Source of the DNA: Anaspis maculata
Lineage: Eukaryota; Arthropoda; Insecta; Coleoptera; Scraptiidae
Assembly: GCA_949128115.1 (NCBI GenBank)
Contig: OX421962.1
Location: 41,439,745-41,503,744, forward strand
DNA length: 64,000 nt
Direction: 5' to 3'
Shown here: positions 12,429 through 24,041 of the stretch, piece after piece
Layout: the number at the start of each line of letters is the position of its first letter
Numbering within the stretch: position 1 is the first letter of the stretch
Position numbers and translations under genes: made by a program
Notes under the pieces: generated by a model
Seen by the model: the letters and a program-made list of their open reading frames with translations, nothing else
Database searches by the model: none
What the model was told of the DNA's origin: nothing

Positions 12429-13768
12429 TAGAGATGTACCGATACTGGGTTTGCCGATACCGATACCGATACTCCGATACTAAGTTTCCGATACCGATTC
12501 ATCCGATATATATCGGTATATTAAAGATTTTTGTTCGAAACGAATAAAACACAACTATCCTGTGAAAAAATATCGTCGGCGTAGTTCGTAAAAGTGCCAA
12601 ACTCTATTTGTCCCTGAAAATATCTACCTATATTCCTATTAAACTTCATTTTTGGTTAGCAAATCAAAACCTTAAAAAAAAAGTTTTTATGCTCTCCTGC
12701 AAAACCAGGTAAAGTGGAGTTACGCACTTTGCGAATTACGCCGACGATATATTTTTATTCAAGAAATAAATCAAACTCAAACAAAAAACTTCACACTCTC
12801 CAGTCTCCAGAGTAAGACTATCGACACTATAATTGAAGAGACAAGAGATTCCAATTTTCCAACGTAACGACGATCGAGCCGTTTATTGACAATTGATGAA
12901 CGATTCCGCGACAATCGAGCTAATTAAGGAGACAGGTTTGCAATTGCCGAACGCAGTAATTGGAGAAAGTTCCAGGGCTCTAGATTTATTCCTCGAGGAG
13001 GAGTTCAACTTCTCAGAAGTGCACAGGAAATCTTTGTTTTGTGATAATAATAATGATAACTATGAATGAATAAAAAAATAATGCCCATTAGCCACCCTTA
13101 GGACATCAGCTATCGATTGGAAAAAGTTCCAAGGCTCTAGCTTGATTCCCCGAGGAGGAGTTCAACTTTTCAGAAGTGCACAGTAAATATCTGTTTTTTG
13201 ATAATAGTAATGATAACTATGCATGGATAATGAAAATGATGCCCATTGGCCACCCTTGGGGACCTCAACTATTTATCAAAAAAAGTTCTAAGGCTCTAGC
13301 TTCATTCCTCGAGGAGGAGTACAACTTCTTAATTTCTACACGGACAGACAGACAGACAAACGGACAGACGGACGGACGAACAGACGAACAGACAGACAAA
13401 CCGGCCATATAAGCGTCATTTTCTCACAAAAATGCGCCAAAAAGTCCCTAATGTTCGTTTAGTTTCGCGTTGGCAACTGCTAGCCCCTATCTAGTCTTCT
13501 CTTTTCCAGACATTCTCTCGAGCATTCTCTGTTATTTGCGAGAGTGCGACTCATGTGGTTTTTGTTGTATTAAAATGTGATACGATCTATTTATCTTAGT
13601 TTGTCTTGACTTTCCTTGCTAAAATGTTCAGAAAATCAGATAAACTGAAATTATTGTCGGTACTTTTCCGTTTACGAAACTATCGATTATTTATCGATAC
13701 TATCGATAGTTGCCGCTGGTACTATCAAAACTATCGATAGTTTATTTCAGGGACTATCGTCACCTCTA
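12429..13768. mobile_element. hAT-like element (1.34 kb), imperfect 8-bp duplication
   Basis: The ends TAGAGATGTACCGATA and TATCGTCACCTCTA form a short terminal inverted repeat. Flanking 8-mers ATATTGAT (12421-12428) and ATATGCAT (13769-13776) agree at 6 of 8 positions. Both ends are lined with CCGATAC or ACTATCGAT words, as in other hAT-type elements of this window. No transposase frame is visible. It contains the tandem repeats at 12960-13400. Confidence 0.6.
12960..13400. repeat. 158-bp tandem repeat followed by GACA/GACG microsatellite
   Basis: Three tandem copies begin near 12966, 13123 and 13281, each with AAAGTTC-AGGCTCTAG then CTCGAGGAGGAGTTCAACTT. The third copy leads into a run of GACA, GACG and GAACA units at 13342-13400. 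The 78-residue open frame here is a product of the repeat. Confidence 0.75.
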
Positions 13769-14291
13769 ATATGCATAATGATGGTCTCTTTTATTGACTT
13801 AATTAGTCGGAAAAGACACCTCACACTCACACGCCATATTTATGATAACAAAGAAAAATCAAAATTTTCGACCGCCATCTTTGGAAACCGCAGACTAGAG
13901 GGTCAGATAGTGACCTTGAATACTTTGCATCACTTAGTAATGTTTTTCGAACCCAAATTGAGTAAGAAAGTCGCTTTGAAAAGGTGTGTTGCATGCATTT
14001 TAGTTTTTCACAAATTCGGTTCTGTTTTTTTTTAAATTCCATATTTTGGAAAATACGCGTCCTAAAGGAAGAAACTGCAGACCAAAATGCTCCTTTGTGT
14101 CAATAGAATCTGTGTACCAAATTTCATACTTATATATAAAAATGCCGTTTTTTTTAAGATCTTGGTGTACCGCTTGGACCAATCTGTTTTCTCCAAATTT
14201 TGAATCAAATCAAGTCACCGTATTATTGAGACGACATGTACTCATAGTCATAAGTGAAAATTTTCGTGAGTAATCGTTAGTTTCCTTTTAG

Positions 14292-14780
14292 TGAAAAGTC
14301 GCCGCGATCGATAAGGGACATCGTCTCCACTAGTTGGTGACTCTTCGCTTATGCTGTTAGGTAGTGGTGGCCGTAGAAGAAAATGATGCTCAAGCGCGGC
14401 AGTGCTAAAGGAAATGGATTGAAAACTCTGATTCTTATCACTGAGTAGTGAGTACTGCCTACTCTAACTGATACACTGAAATATGCAAAAACCTCGACTG
14501 AAACTTGAAGTCATTGGGTTACTGGACTTATTGAGCAGCTGCTAAATGGTAAAAATATTAATATAATAGCAGGTATGAAGAAGGGAGATACATACTTCAA
14601 CCTGACTGGGTCCGCTGAGCAGTCGTGGGCATTTTCATTCCGTTTTCTTTAATACTGCCGATCTTTGGCATCAATTTCCTCAGTGGCCGCCAAAAACTTA
14701 GGAGCATTAATTAGAGAAGAGCCACCAACCAGAACAGACGATGTCCCTTGCCGACCGCAGCAAATTTTCACTGCAAGGAA
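14292..14780. repeat. Dispersed inverted-end repeat, copy 1
   Basis: The left end (about 14300-14410, with CATCGTCTCCACTAGTTGG) and right end (about 14640-14780) are inverted relatives. The same ends bound a second copy in XPNPEP3 intron 7 at 38917-39701. No target duplication or coding frame is apparent. Confidence 0.55.
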
Positions 14781-14864
14781 ACTCACGATTTCTCACGTAG
14801 GTAATTCCGATAAGTTTCACTTATGCATACATGACGTCTCGATACGGTGACAACTGTCATTATC

Positions 14865-15425
14865 ATACATAGGCATCGTACTTGTACCTACCATACACAT
14901 ACCACAACACATTTTTTTCCATACACGGCAAAAAATCCAAGCGCACTATTCAACACTAAACAACTCTAAAAAAGTATATTGGTATAGGTCCACACTAAAT
15001 AGTGTAAAAAATTCACACTTATCGTAGTGTATAGTTTAGTGTGCATATCACACTTACTTTAGAGTAAAATACAGCTATACTACAGATTACTCTATGGTAC
15101 TTTTTTAGAGCAATACTTGCACTTGGTAAAGCAGTGAATGATATGACACTAGCCAGTGTGTTCTTTTACAATGAATGAAGTGTAAGTTCCACACTGGAAG
15201 TGTATACACTGTATATTTGTAATAATATTGATGATAATAATAATAATTTTCAAATTGACTTCCCCGGCGATTTATTAAAAATGAAAATTTTCAACTGACG
15301 TTTCGACTTCAATACGCCTTTCCCACAGCTGAAATATTCATCAAATAGGGAAGATTTACGATAAAATCGTGAAATATGATGAGATGAAATTATTCATTAT
15401 TTTACGATTTGTTGTTTTTGTCGCT
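14865..15425. repeat. ACACTAAA-rich element region
   Basis: This AT-rich stretch contains many short inverted words of the types CACACTAAATAGTGT and AGTGTGCATATCACACT (14960-15060). Related words recur near 16070-16200 on the other side of the LTR at 15432, so the LTR may have inserted into this element. I see no gene. Confidence 0.4.
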
Positions 15426-15431
15426 GTATAC

Positions 15432-15922
15432 TGTTACGAGCGGCTATTCCGTGCATGCTGGTAATTACGGGACGTTTCTGGATTCTTCCATCCATTAGAT
15501 CGCAGTGTAGAAGTGCGGAGCGATCAGGTGCATTCCAGAAGTATCCGCGATTCGATCGAGACACATCTGTCTACTTTGGCGGAGGTGCAGATTCCAGAAC
15601 ACACAGAAAGCACGCGAAAGATGTGTGTGATTATTCAGGAGTGGTCTAGAAACCGTATATGCCGGGCCACTATGGAAATTACTAGAAGATGATAGAAAGC
15701 TCGGGAATGCGAATCGGAGGCATATAAAACCATGCACCGTCCAACAGTGGACAGTCAGTATTGAATTGGATTGCGAAGTGAAGAAGCGAGCGATAATCAC
15801 AGCGATAATTCCAAGTAGATAATTGTTGGCGTGTATTTATTGTAGTACGAAGAAATAAACAGTTTGTGTTTTAAATCGATCGTCTCAATTGTATTCGAAC
15901 CCGTACGCGAAAAAACGTAACA
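15432..15922 (+). mobile_element. Solo LTR with 4-bp target duplication
   Basis: The repeat begins TGTTACGAGCGGC and ends AAAACGTAACA, and is flanked by the direct repeat ATAC (15428-15431 and 15923-15926). A TATAAAA box lies near 15723 and an AATAAA signal near 15852, the expected order in an LTR. Its length is 491 bp. The 4-bp duplication suits Ty3/gypsy-type elements, though some other LTR families give 5 bp. There is no gag-pol sequence beside it, so this is a solo LTR. It is the plus-strand relative of 998-1517. Confidence 0.88.
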
Positions 15923-15929
15923 ATACATA

Positions 15930-18215
15930 TATGCACAACATATTATTTAACTCTTGAGAAGACGTATATTACCCGTTCCCGTATTGCCGTTTGAGCTTCT
16001 ACCGGTTCATTTGTGTTTTCGTGTTTACGACACGTCAATGTGGACGCGAGTGCGCTTGCGCTTAGCAAAAGTTCCACACTAACTCACTCTGATAGAGCTA
16101 ATCAGAGAACGAAACTTACATGTTGTATGACTTACATTAGCATATAATTTTTAGTGTAAAAGAAGTGTTCCATTTTACATGGAACACCACTATTGAAGTA
16201 CCACAAGCCACAAGTCTATACTTTTTTATACTGTGTAGCTCACTCCAGTGCAAAAAGCCGTTAAACTGATCATACCATGGACCATGGACCTATAATATTG
16301 AACTGAACTGCTGTTCGGGATATACCAGGCCGAACAACAATACGGGTGCCACCATGGTAGCTGAAATAAGATAAGTTCACGAAAGTCTATGGAAAGTTCA
16401 CAAGTTGCATCGAAAAATGTTGTACTAGGTACTGATATTTGAATAGGTATACAGGGTGATTCATGAAACATGCTCACCCCCATTTTGCTCGAAAACCGTT
16501 TGCGATATCGAGTCGCGCGAAAAAAACTGTTGAAATCATCATATCTTCAAAGTCCAATTTCATATGCTACCAGAATTTTTTCACCACAACTTTCTGTACA
16601 GAGACGCCTCAAAAATTTGTAATTTTTTTACACTTTTTTCATAGAATGTGTAGATGTAGTCACGTAATAAGGGCCTTCTGAAGAACAGTAGGAAACACGA
16701 TCCGCGTACATCTTATATACCTACCTATCTAAATAGTGGCGCACCCACCAAAAATCTATAAATGATGGTATCCTGCTGCAGTGCTTCAGTTCAGATTTAA
16801 ATCTTGTTACATGAACTGCCGTCCGCGTCGGCAGGATTGTGATGCTCTACTACCGTTCAGCTCCGATGCAAGTGAAGAACGAAGCTCGCGCAGCACCAGC
16901 ACTTATTAGCAATTCCCGTCCGTATAGTAGTTATCCTGATTGGTCACGGTCGGGGGCCATGTTACTATCTCCTCTGGCTCCCGATTGGAGCCTGTTTCCA
17001 GGATGAGACCAACGAATGGCAGCGTCACCCCACCGGTGTCCTCCTGGTGTGTGTTTGCCAATCTCCAAAGTAGCGTTAAGCCTCCTGTTATCAGCCAGCT
17101 GCAAACTTATTTAAGCTGTGTTTACCAGTCATTGGAGATAGTAGCATATTTATACGATATCACTGGTTCTTTTATACATATTAAACAGCATCGTGATGGG
17201 GAACTTCAGGCTCCAATGGCCGATGACGCTTCGTGGCAGGCGGTTTTGTGAAATTAATTCAGGATTCCGGGAGCTTTCGTACAGAATTTGTGATAAATGG
17301 CGGAGGCGCCGTATGCGAGACCGTTTACTGCGAAAATGAAAGCTGTATAACGTTTATATTACAGCGAGGGGAATAGCACGGAAGCTTTTAATGAAGGATT
17401 GTGTGGAATTAAGGAAAAGCCCTATTAGAGTATAAAACAGCTTGAAATTTCAGTCTTTGTAATTAAAATTGGACAACTTACCTGTTTACATATTGGTGGA
17501 TGCGCTGAGTTCCTCCTTCTCTTTCAGACTAACTCGTATTAGCTGAATGAGAAAAAAGTTCTTAGATGACCCTTTATAGAACGCGGAAGCTGTGTTTTAT
17601 TTCAGTTATTTTTCTTTGGTGAAATAACAACAAACCTCTGGTAGGTAATTTGCGGAATGCTTTGCCTTTCCGGTCAGGATGCTTCCTCACGTTATAAAAT
17701 AAAGGTATAGACGACTGACCATTCTCAGGTCGTCTCTGTTCAGGTAAACAACATTTTATGACCAACACCGGACGGATTGTCCTTCAGCAGTCCTGTTTCC
17801 CACAATTTCTCGAAAGAACCATTGAAGATTGGAGTTCCGTAACGGTATAGGTACCTATCGCATATGTTGTACACCTGTTTCGATTTTGGGATTCCCAAAA
17901 TTATGCAGCGTGGGAACCGACTTGTAGCTTTCCTAGGTAGATCACCTATACACTACAGTCTTTATTTCCATTGTAAGATCAATTGCCATTCTTTCTACTG
18001 AAGGACAATTATAAAGCCATTTTCAATAATCGCATATTATGAAAAGGTTGACAAACTTCTTCCATTATGATGGCTTTGACTTACTTATCTAGAAAGATGA
18101 AGGATTCAAGATGCCTTTTCATCATATATCCTTTGTTTTTCCATCTTTGGAGGTAGATAGCCATTTTGTAAAAAATTGAACTTAGTACCTACATAAATTA
18201 ATCTCTGCCAGCAGG
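15930..18215. other. Intergenic stretch, no confident gene
   Basis: A lone CAGGGTGATTCAT end lies at 16454. A 103-codon open frame at 16940-17251 (+) has mixed composition but no recognisable domain, no convincing start context and no flanking splice sites, so I leave it uncalled. The rest is unremarkable AT-rich DNA. Confidence 0.35.
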
Positions 18216-18217
18216 TA

Positions 18218-19103
18218 CAGGCTGTTTCGCGATTACGATTACAAACTTCTAGGGGAGATTTCCCATCAAAAATGGATCAGGAAAAAATATAACTTCGATG
18301 TCCTAAAATGGTCCGTTGAAAAGTTACAGGGTGCTCAAATTGGGTTTTTAAAATCGATTTTTTGATATAACTTTTGAACCGTGTGACCGATTTTGTTCAA
18401 AGTTAACTTGAATAGGTCTCTATCAAAAAATAGCAACGTATTTGAAAAAAAATCGGAGGCGTAGATAATGGGGGGGTGTTCTCATATTTCCTCTCCTAGC
18501 TATTCTTCCAAATTGTTTTTATTTTTGAGTTTTACGTTCAATTTAGAAAAAAAGTTACTTCTGCAAAATTTTTAGTAGAGGCTTCGTTTTCGAGATATTT
18601 GGGTTTGAAACTTCAGGAAACATTTCAAAATCGCCACTTTCAATGAGCCCAGTTTTTTTTCCGGAAAAAAAAGTGGTCTATCAACTTAGAAATTCTAGAG
18701 AACCAATTTTTTGCTGAGAAATCATGAGTTTGTTTAGATTCTAATTTCTAGGCCTTTGAAAGTGGCAATTTTAAGATGTTTTCCAAAGTTTCAAATCTAA
18801 ATATCTCGTAAACGAAGCCTCCAATCAAAATGTTGCAGAGTACCTATTTTTTTTATTAATTGAACGTCGAGTCCAAAAGTAAGACCAATTTGGAAAAATA
18901 GCTAGGAGGGTAAAAAATAGGGGTAGAAATATGAGGACACTTTAAAAAAGATATGTCAAAAAATCGGTTTTCAAAAGTCAACTTGAACACCCTGTAACTT
19001 TTCAACGGACCATTTTAGGACATCAAAGTAATACTATTTCCTGGTTCATTTTTGATGGGGAGTCTCCCTCAAAAGTTTGTAACCGTAATTGCGAAACACC
19101 CTG
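18218..19103. mobile_element. Nested TA-flanked palindromic elements
   Basis: The outer unit begins CAGGCTGTTTCGCGATTA and ends TAATTGCGAAACACCCTG, flanked by TA. An inner unit begins CAGGGTGCTCAA at 18327 and ends TTGAACACCCTG at 18994, also flanked by TA. The inner unit lies in the centre of the outer one, and both are symmetric, so the whole 886 bp folds back on itself around about 18660. There is no transposase; these look like non-autonomous Tc1/mariner-type elements. Confidence 0.75.
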
Positions 19104-19109
19104 TACTGA

Positions 19110-19545
19110 TTGGTTATAAACTGCTGGACAACGAAGATTTCGGTATCGGAAAAATTGCTCCACTTTGAAAACCAATAACTTCCGATTGCCGGATGCGATT
19201 TTCATTTTGTTTGTTGCGGTGATTACCCCCCTATCTTTCCGTAACTCATCTTGTAATCATGAATGTTAAAAAAACTTTATGTACAACTTCTACAGGGTGA
19301 TACGTAAAATGGTGCGAAATTGCAAAAACTTCATTGTCAAAATTCACTCACAACATCACTCTGTAGAAGTTTTACATGCAGTTTCTCAACATTCATTATT
19401 TCAGGATGGGTTACAAAAGATAAGGCTAGGCTAATCAATGCAACAAACAAAATAAAAACTGCATTTGACAATTGCAAGTTATTGGTTTTCAAAGTAAAGG
19501 CACTTTTCCGATACCGACAAGACAACTTCGTTGTCCAGCAGTTTA
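19110..19545. repeat. Inverted repeat next to the nested element
   Basis: The left block (CTGCTGGACAACGAAGAT near 19121) and right block (CTTCGTTGTCCAGCAG near 19526) are reverse complements, and the match continues inward past CCAATAACTT / AAGTTATTGG. The centre is near 19330. A CAGGGTGATACG end lies inside at 19292. No gene is seen. Confidence 0.6.
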
Positions 19546-20089
19546 GTTAAATAAACTGATGATTGAGTGGATTGAAAACATGAATCCTGAGTTCTTTATT
19601 AACTTTTTCATGAAATAACAAGTAAAAACAGACAGAATAACTACATAAAATAATCTACCTCATTATTATTTACCTGAATAAATTGATGAAATTCTTTTCG
19701 TCAATGAACCTAATGCTTATTCTTACAGTAATTTGATCATTAACAATATACACGTAACCTACTAACATTCGGTTGATATCTAGGCAGGTATTCAGGCAAA
19801 TCTATTCAGAAAAAAAATAACGAACAATACCTACAAAACACAATTTTGTCGTGCTTTTGGTCAGTAAACTTTCTCACTTGAAAATGTGCCGAAACGCATA
19901 ATAATCGAAAAACTTCAAAACTTTTTAGCACAATACCAGCCATCAATAAGCTATAGGCACCTATACCTACTTTTAAAGTATCTATGTGAGCATAATACGC
20001 ATTGTTACTGTATTATCTATACATATACCTATTTTTCGACTCCTCCATCAGTCCATTAGTACCTACAATAAACATTATAATAATAGTTT

Positions 20090-20905
20090 CTAATGCCTCG
20101 AGTCACACTTTTTTTCCAAGTTTTTCACCATATCAGTCAAACCTCCCAACTCACTGAAAAGCTGCGTTACTTGATTCAAAGTATCGTTAAAAAGGTTGTC
20201 AATTCTTTCGTACGATTCATGCACAGAACCGTACAAAGTGTCCAATTCTTCCAACAAACTTAGGTAATCTCCACTTCGATTCCCAGACAGTCTTTGAGCT
20301 TTTTCGATTTTCGATTCAGGATTACCCGTCCCCTCGTACGTCTCAAAATATTCATCATCATAAATGAACTCTTCTTCCAAAAAGACTTTTGCAGTTCGCT
20401 CAGCATTATTACTGTTTCTTTTTCCCTCGGCCTCATCAATGTTTCGATTTTCTTTTGAGCCGCTTGGATGCTCTTGATTGAAAATCGTTCCACTCATTGA
20501 TCCATCAGTGCTGGAAGACGGAGGATAAATCGATGAATCACTTGATGAGCGTTCTTGTAAAACTGTTGGCAAACTTTTCTTGCAAGAAGAACGAGATTCT
20601 GTCTTACTGGTTTTTTTGATGGCCTTCGGGGTTTCTGAAAGTTTCACTGATCCTCCATCATCGTTGCAAACTGAACAATACCGATATTTAGCTTTTTTGA
20701 AAGCTGGTACTGTATTCGGTGCTGGCTGACGGTAAGCAGTAGACAGGGGAGTGGTCAGAAGCTCATCTTTTTTGACAGAGATATTCCTGTTCAGTGTTGC
20801 AGATGTTGATCGTTTTGAAAATTCACTTCTTTTTGGAGTTTGCTGAAGCTTGCTTGGTCTTTTTGGAGTTTGCAAAACTCTGCTCGCGGAGGTTCTCTTT
20901 TCCAT
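20090..20905 (-). CDS. Uncharacterised KEN-box protein, 271 aa
   Basis: An uninterrupted frame of 271 residues on the minus strand starts at an ATG in strong context (AACAATGG) and ends at TAG. The N-terminal 120 residues are basic and Ser/Thr-rich with two TPKR sites (Thr13 and Thr23), matching the full CDK consensus. Residues 151-153 form a KEN sequence, the degron read by the anaphase-promoting complex. Residues 115-165 are Ser-rich and probably disordered, 175-190 are acidic, and about 196-265 look helical, possibly coiled coil. A CSVC pair (77-80) is too small for a zinc site. A strong donor (AAAG|GTAAGTA at 21006) and an acceptor just before the start (TTTAG at about 20916) suggest a 5'-UTR intron of about 90 bp. 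AATAAA on this strand at 19595-19600 could end the transcript. I do not recognise the family; a mitotic or cell-cycle role is inferred from motifs only. Confidence 0.75.
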   Translation of the reverse strand: MEKRTSASRVLQTPKRPSKLQQTPKRSEFSKRSTSATLNRNISVKKDELLTTPLSTAYRQPAPNTVPAFKKAKYRYCSVCNDDGGSVKLSETPKAIKKTSKTESRSSCKKSLPTVLQERSSSDSSIYPPSSSTDGSMSGTIFNQEHPSGSKENRNIDEAEGKRNSNNAERTAKVFLEEEFIYDDEYFETYEGTGNPESKIEKAQRLSGNRSGDYLSLLEELDTLYGSVHESYERIDNLFNDTLNQVTQLFSELGGLTDMVKNLEKKCDSRH

Positions 20906-21006
20906 TGTTTTCACCTAAATCAATGTCTTTTCGTCAAAGATCAAACGCCAAAAATAGCTGGAATTCAATTTGATGATGACGAATAATGCAAAATAATGTT
21001 TACTTA

Positions 21007-21540
21007 CCTTTCCAAGAAAAAACTTCCGCAACAGTGTTGTTTCGAATCCAAATCAAGTATCTATACTATACTTAGGTAGCGATAATGTTAGTAAAAGAAA
21101 CGTTATCGTAAACTAGAGCAAAAAAGCTGCATTATAATAATTAGGTAGGTATATGATGAAATAAAATAATATTTGAATGTGATGGAATATAGAGAATTAT
21201 AACAGTCAATATTCTCATCATAGCGGGTACGACTATTAGGTACCTACCTATGCTTTGATTCGTGCATGATAATCAAGTTAAACGAAGCATCTCGATATAG
21301 AGGTTTCATCAATGATCAGCGATCTTGTTGAATTGAAAAAGAACCTACTTTCGATAGTACAATATAAAAAAAAAACAAACGAACGGTCACCAAGATAAAT
21401 CCAGCGCCTCTGCCATTTGCGTGGTGTGCGGGTTCGCTGTAACCTGTAACTCGAGCTGTAACTGTAATTTTACGCGGCGAGCTTTTCTGAATTTCTCGAT
21501 GTCTTGTCTATCTGTCTGTCGTCAAAAAGTACCATTTGTT
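21007..21540. other. Upstream region of the 20.1-20.9 kb gene
   Basis: This probably contains the 5'-UTR exon and promoter of the minus-strand gene, because the donor at 21006 lies at its edge. No TATA box or other defined motif stands out. Confidence 0.35.
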
Positions 21541-21544
21541 TCGT

Positions 21545-21685
21545 ATAATTCATGACGTCACCGATCACAACACTTGTTGATTTTAACACTAGCCGTTACT
21601 AGGACTTTCTCACTTACCATACCTGGATTCACCATAGCAATGAATACTGGCTGATGTTACAATCAACAAGTGTGTGTGTGTGTGT

Positions 21686-21729
<44 letters not shown>

Positions 21730-22012
21730 GCGTGTGCGTGTGCGTGTGCGTGTGCGTGTGCGTGTGCGTGTGCGTGTGCGTGTGCGTGTGCGTGTGCGTG
21801 TGCGTGTGCGTGTGCGTGTGCGTGTGCGTGTGCGTGTGCGTGTGCGTGTGCGTGTGCGTGTGCGTGTGCGTGTGCGTGTGCGTGTGCGTGTGCGTGTGCG
21901 TGTGCGTGTGCGTGTGCGTGTGCGTGTGCGTGTGCGTGTGCGTGTGCGTGTGCGTGTGCGTGTGCGTGTGCGTGTGTGTGTGTGTGTGTGATCGGTGACG
22001 GTGTGATGAATT
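21545..22012. repeat. Expanded TG / TGTGCG microsatellite in one arm of a palindrome
   Basis: From 21671 a (TG)n run leads into exactly 42 perfect copies of TGTGCG (21721-21972) and then back to (TG)n up to 21990. The flanks AATCAACAAG (left) and TGATCGGTGAC (right) occur inverted and almost joined at 21551-21577, separated only by TGTTG or so. The locus is therefore a small palindrome in which one arm kept the short state and the other expanded by about 320 bp. All long frames across it (poly His-Thr, Cys-Val, Cys-Ala, Arg-Val) are repeat artefacts. Confidence 0.9.
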
Positions 22013-23605
22013 TAGATTATTGTGTTTGCTGAACAATAAGACAGAATACCTATCCGGCTTACTGGGCCAGGTACAGATGTCAGCGATAAATCAATTGAAA
22101 GCCCAGAAAAAGAGGATCCGTTATTAGGCATTTTTTATTCTCTATCGATCCTTGAATTTAATGACGTTTAAGTTGGATCACCTGTACCTACACAGTAAAG
22201 TAGTATACTACTCCTACTCCTATTATAGGAGTAGATTGTCCAAAATAAGTTATGTTTGCTGTACAGGGTGGTCCATCCTAGCGTAATTATCCCATAGCGA
22301 CCTCACTGATCAAGATAAAAAAAAAATGTACCTAAATAAGAGAAAAATTACTTATATGATTTATAATTTTGTTGGAAACACCCTATATTTTTTTGCATTC
22401 TTGTGTTCAGATTGTGATTTGTTTGGATTAATGAGATGTCAATTTTTTTAAACGGAACACCTAGGTATATTTTTTGCATTTTCGTGTTCAGCTTTTTCAA
22501 CTGTCTTATGCCTGTATTTTTGTTTTTCAATTGTGTGACAGTGCCACCAACTACTTACTAAGAATAGAAAACTGGAAAAAATCGCATGTTTGTAGTTTGC
22601 CTAAAAAAATTGTAGCAGCTTACTTTTCAAAACCAAGAGATATGAACTCGGATATGAAACTTGACATGGTGATAGTCAAGTCAAAAACCAATATTCCAAT
22701 GTCAAAAAAGTTTCGATTTTATGAAAAAAAAAATCAAACTTTATAATTTTTACAGTATCATAACTCATTTTTTCAGCTGGCATGCCCATAATTTCATAAC
22801 GCTAACCGATAGCTTTTTTATCCTCTTTCATTTTTACTAGGGGTACCCTAACCCTTAAACTCCATATTTTTCGAGATAATCATCCTCCTAGAGATAATCG
22901 GAAGTTTCCACGAAATTGGCTTTTTTTATTTTTTTTTTCGAAAACTGCGAGTCGGCTGTGATCAATAAGAGACAAGTCAAATAATACGCAGCTGTGTCAG
23001 TCAGTCTGAATATTGTCGATCAAAGAAAAATGGCTTGAATGCAAAAAGAAATCAAAGTGGAATCCTGGGATATCTGGATTCATACCAGAATATCATATCC
23101 TCTCAATTTCCTCTCGCGTAAAGCCATTTTTCGGTGTTCGACAATATTCAGACTGAGTAACTGACAGCTGCGTACTTTTTGGCTTGTCTGTCATTCATCA
23201 CGGTCAACTCGCAGTTTTTTTTTGTTTTGTTGTTGTTGTTGGCCCAAAGTTCTAGCTCGTTGGCCACGAAATGGAACTATTTGATGAAAACATCTAGTAA
23301 TTCGAAAAACAAAAAGAAAATATCACTAGGAAGTGATCAACGAATCTTGATTACGACATTAATTAGACAAAATGTGAAAAGAAAAAGCGACGAAAGCAGA
23401 GAATTTTGATTACGAATTTTTGAAAATATGCAAAAAAAGGAAGAGAAGAAAAAAAAGAATTGTGATTACGAAGTTGGAAAAATGTGCAAAGAAGTATAAA
23501 AACAAAAAGGAAAGACAACAAACAAGTTTACTGGAAATCAAAACAGACCACAAAACTAATAAAACGCATTTTTTTATCTTGCCGTTTTCTCTTAAAAGAA
23601 GTGAT

Positions 23606-23971
23606 TTAGCAAACAGAAAACTGAAACAGACCATTTCCAAATAGTTCGAGGCCTATTCTCTTCATATGATAGAAGAGAGCTCTCAAGATCTCAACGTTAC
23701 CAAAACTGAGTAGGTTAGCAACCGAAGTGGGGTACTTCACCCCCAAATCCGTCAAATCAACAAACAAAAGCCTCAGTGAAGCCTCTGCAAGGGAGCATCC
23801 GAGGATTACGTGGTTGAGATCTCCAACCTCGCCACAGGTACAGTGGGGGTCGTCAATTAATTTCATGCGATAAAGATGATTTGGAAATCTTCCATGTCCT
23901 ATTCTGATTCTAGTGATTGACGATACAAATTCTCGATCGGAGGAAACCCCACTGAACCACGGGGCGCCCAA
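23606..23971 (-). pseudogene. 3' fragment of a non-LTR retrotransposon ORF2
   Basis: The frame reads ITRIRIGHGRFPNHLYRM, then a Cys/His cluster (HCTCGEVGDLNHVILGC: C-x-C-x8-H-x4-C), then a short C-terminal helix region. That order is typical of the tail of ORF2 in Jockey/I-type LINEs, where an RNase H-like segment is followed by a zinc-knuckle-like motif before the stop. About 110 residues are left; reverse transcriptase and endonuclease are absent. The 5' end is cut at a perfect inverted duplication (23889-24041), so the fragment was truncated or rearranged there. It encodes no complete enzyme. Confidence 0.7.
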
Positions 23972-24041
23972 GGTTCAGTGGGGTTTCCTCCGATCGAGAA
24001 TTTGTATCGTCAATCACTAGAATCAGAATAGGACATGGAAG
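23889..24041. repeat. Perfect 70-bp inverted duplication
   Basis: Arms 23889-23958 and 23972-24041 are exact reverse complements with a 13-bp spacer. The arm is part of the LINE frame just described, so one arm is the original and the other a copy. Exact identity points to a recent event, much younger than neighbouring palindromes. Confidence 0.92.

Larger units (their letters stand above)
11990..14190. repeat. Palindrome with a hAT-like element in its loop
   Basis: The left arm (about 11990-12400) and right arm (about 13785-14190) are reverse complements; for example GACACGAAGGAACATTTTGG near 12092 matches an inverted copy near 14085. The arms include an AAGATGGCGG word on each side (12306 and inverted at 13870). 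The loop between them is occupied by the element at 12429-13768. Frames in the arms are not conserved between the two copies. Confidence 0.75.

Noticed and set aside
12960..13412. 78-codon open frame over the GACA repeat
   Set aside because: It runs through the tandem and microsatellite repeats and is not shared by the other repeat units.
16940..17251. 103-codon open frame on the plus strand
   Set aside because: No recognisable domain, weak start context and no splice partners; length is possible by chance.
21629..22036. Long open frames of His-Thr, Cys-Val, Cys-Ala and Arg-Val repeats on both strands
   Set aside because: They are translations of the TG/TGTGCG microsatellite and have no other coding evidence.
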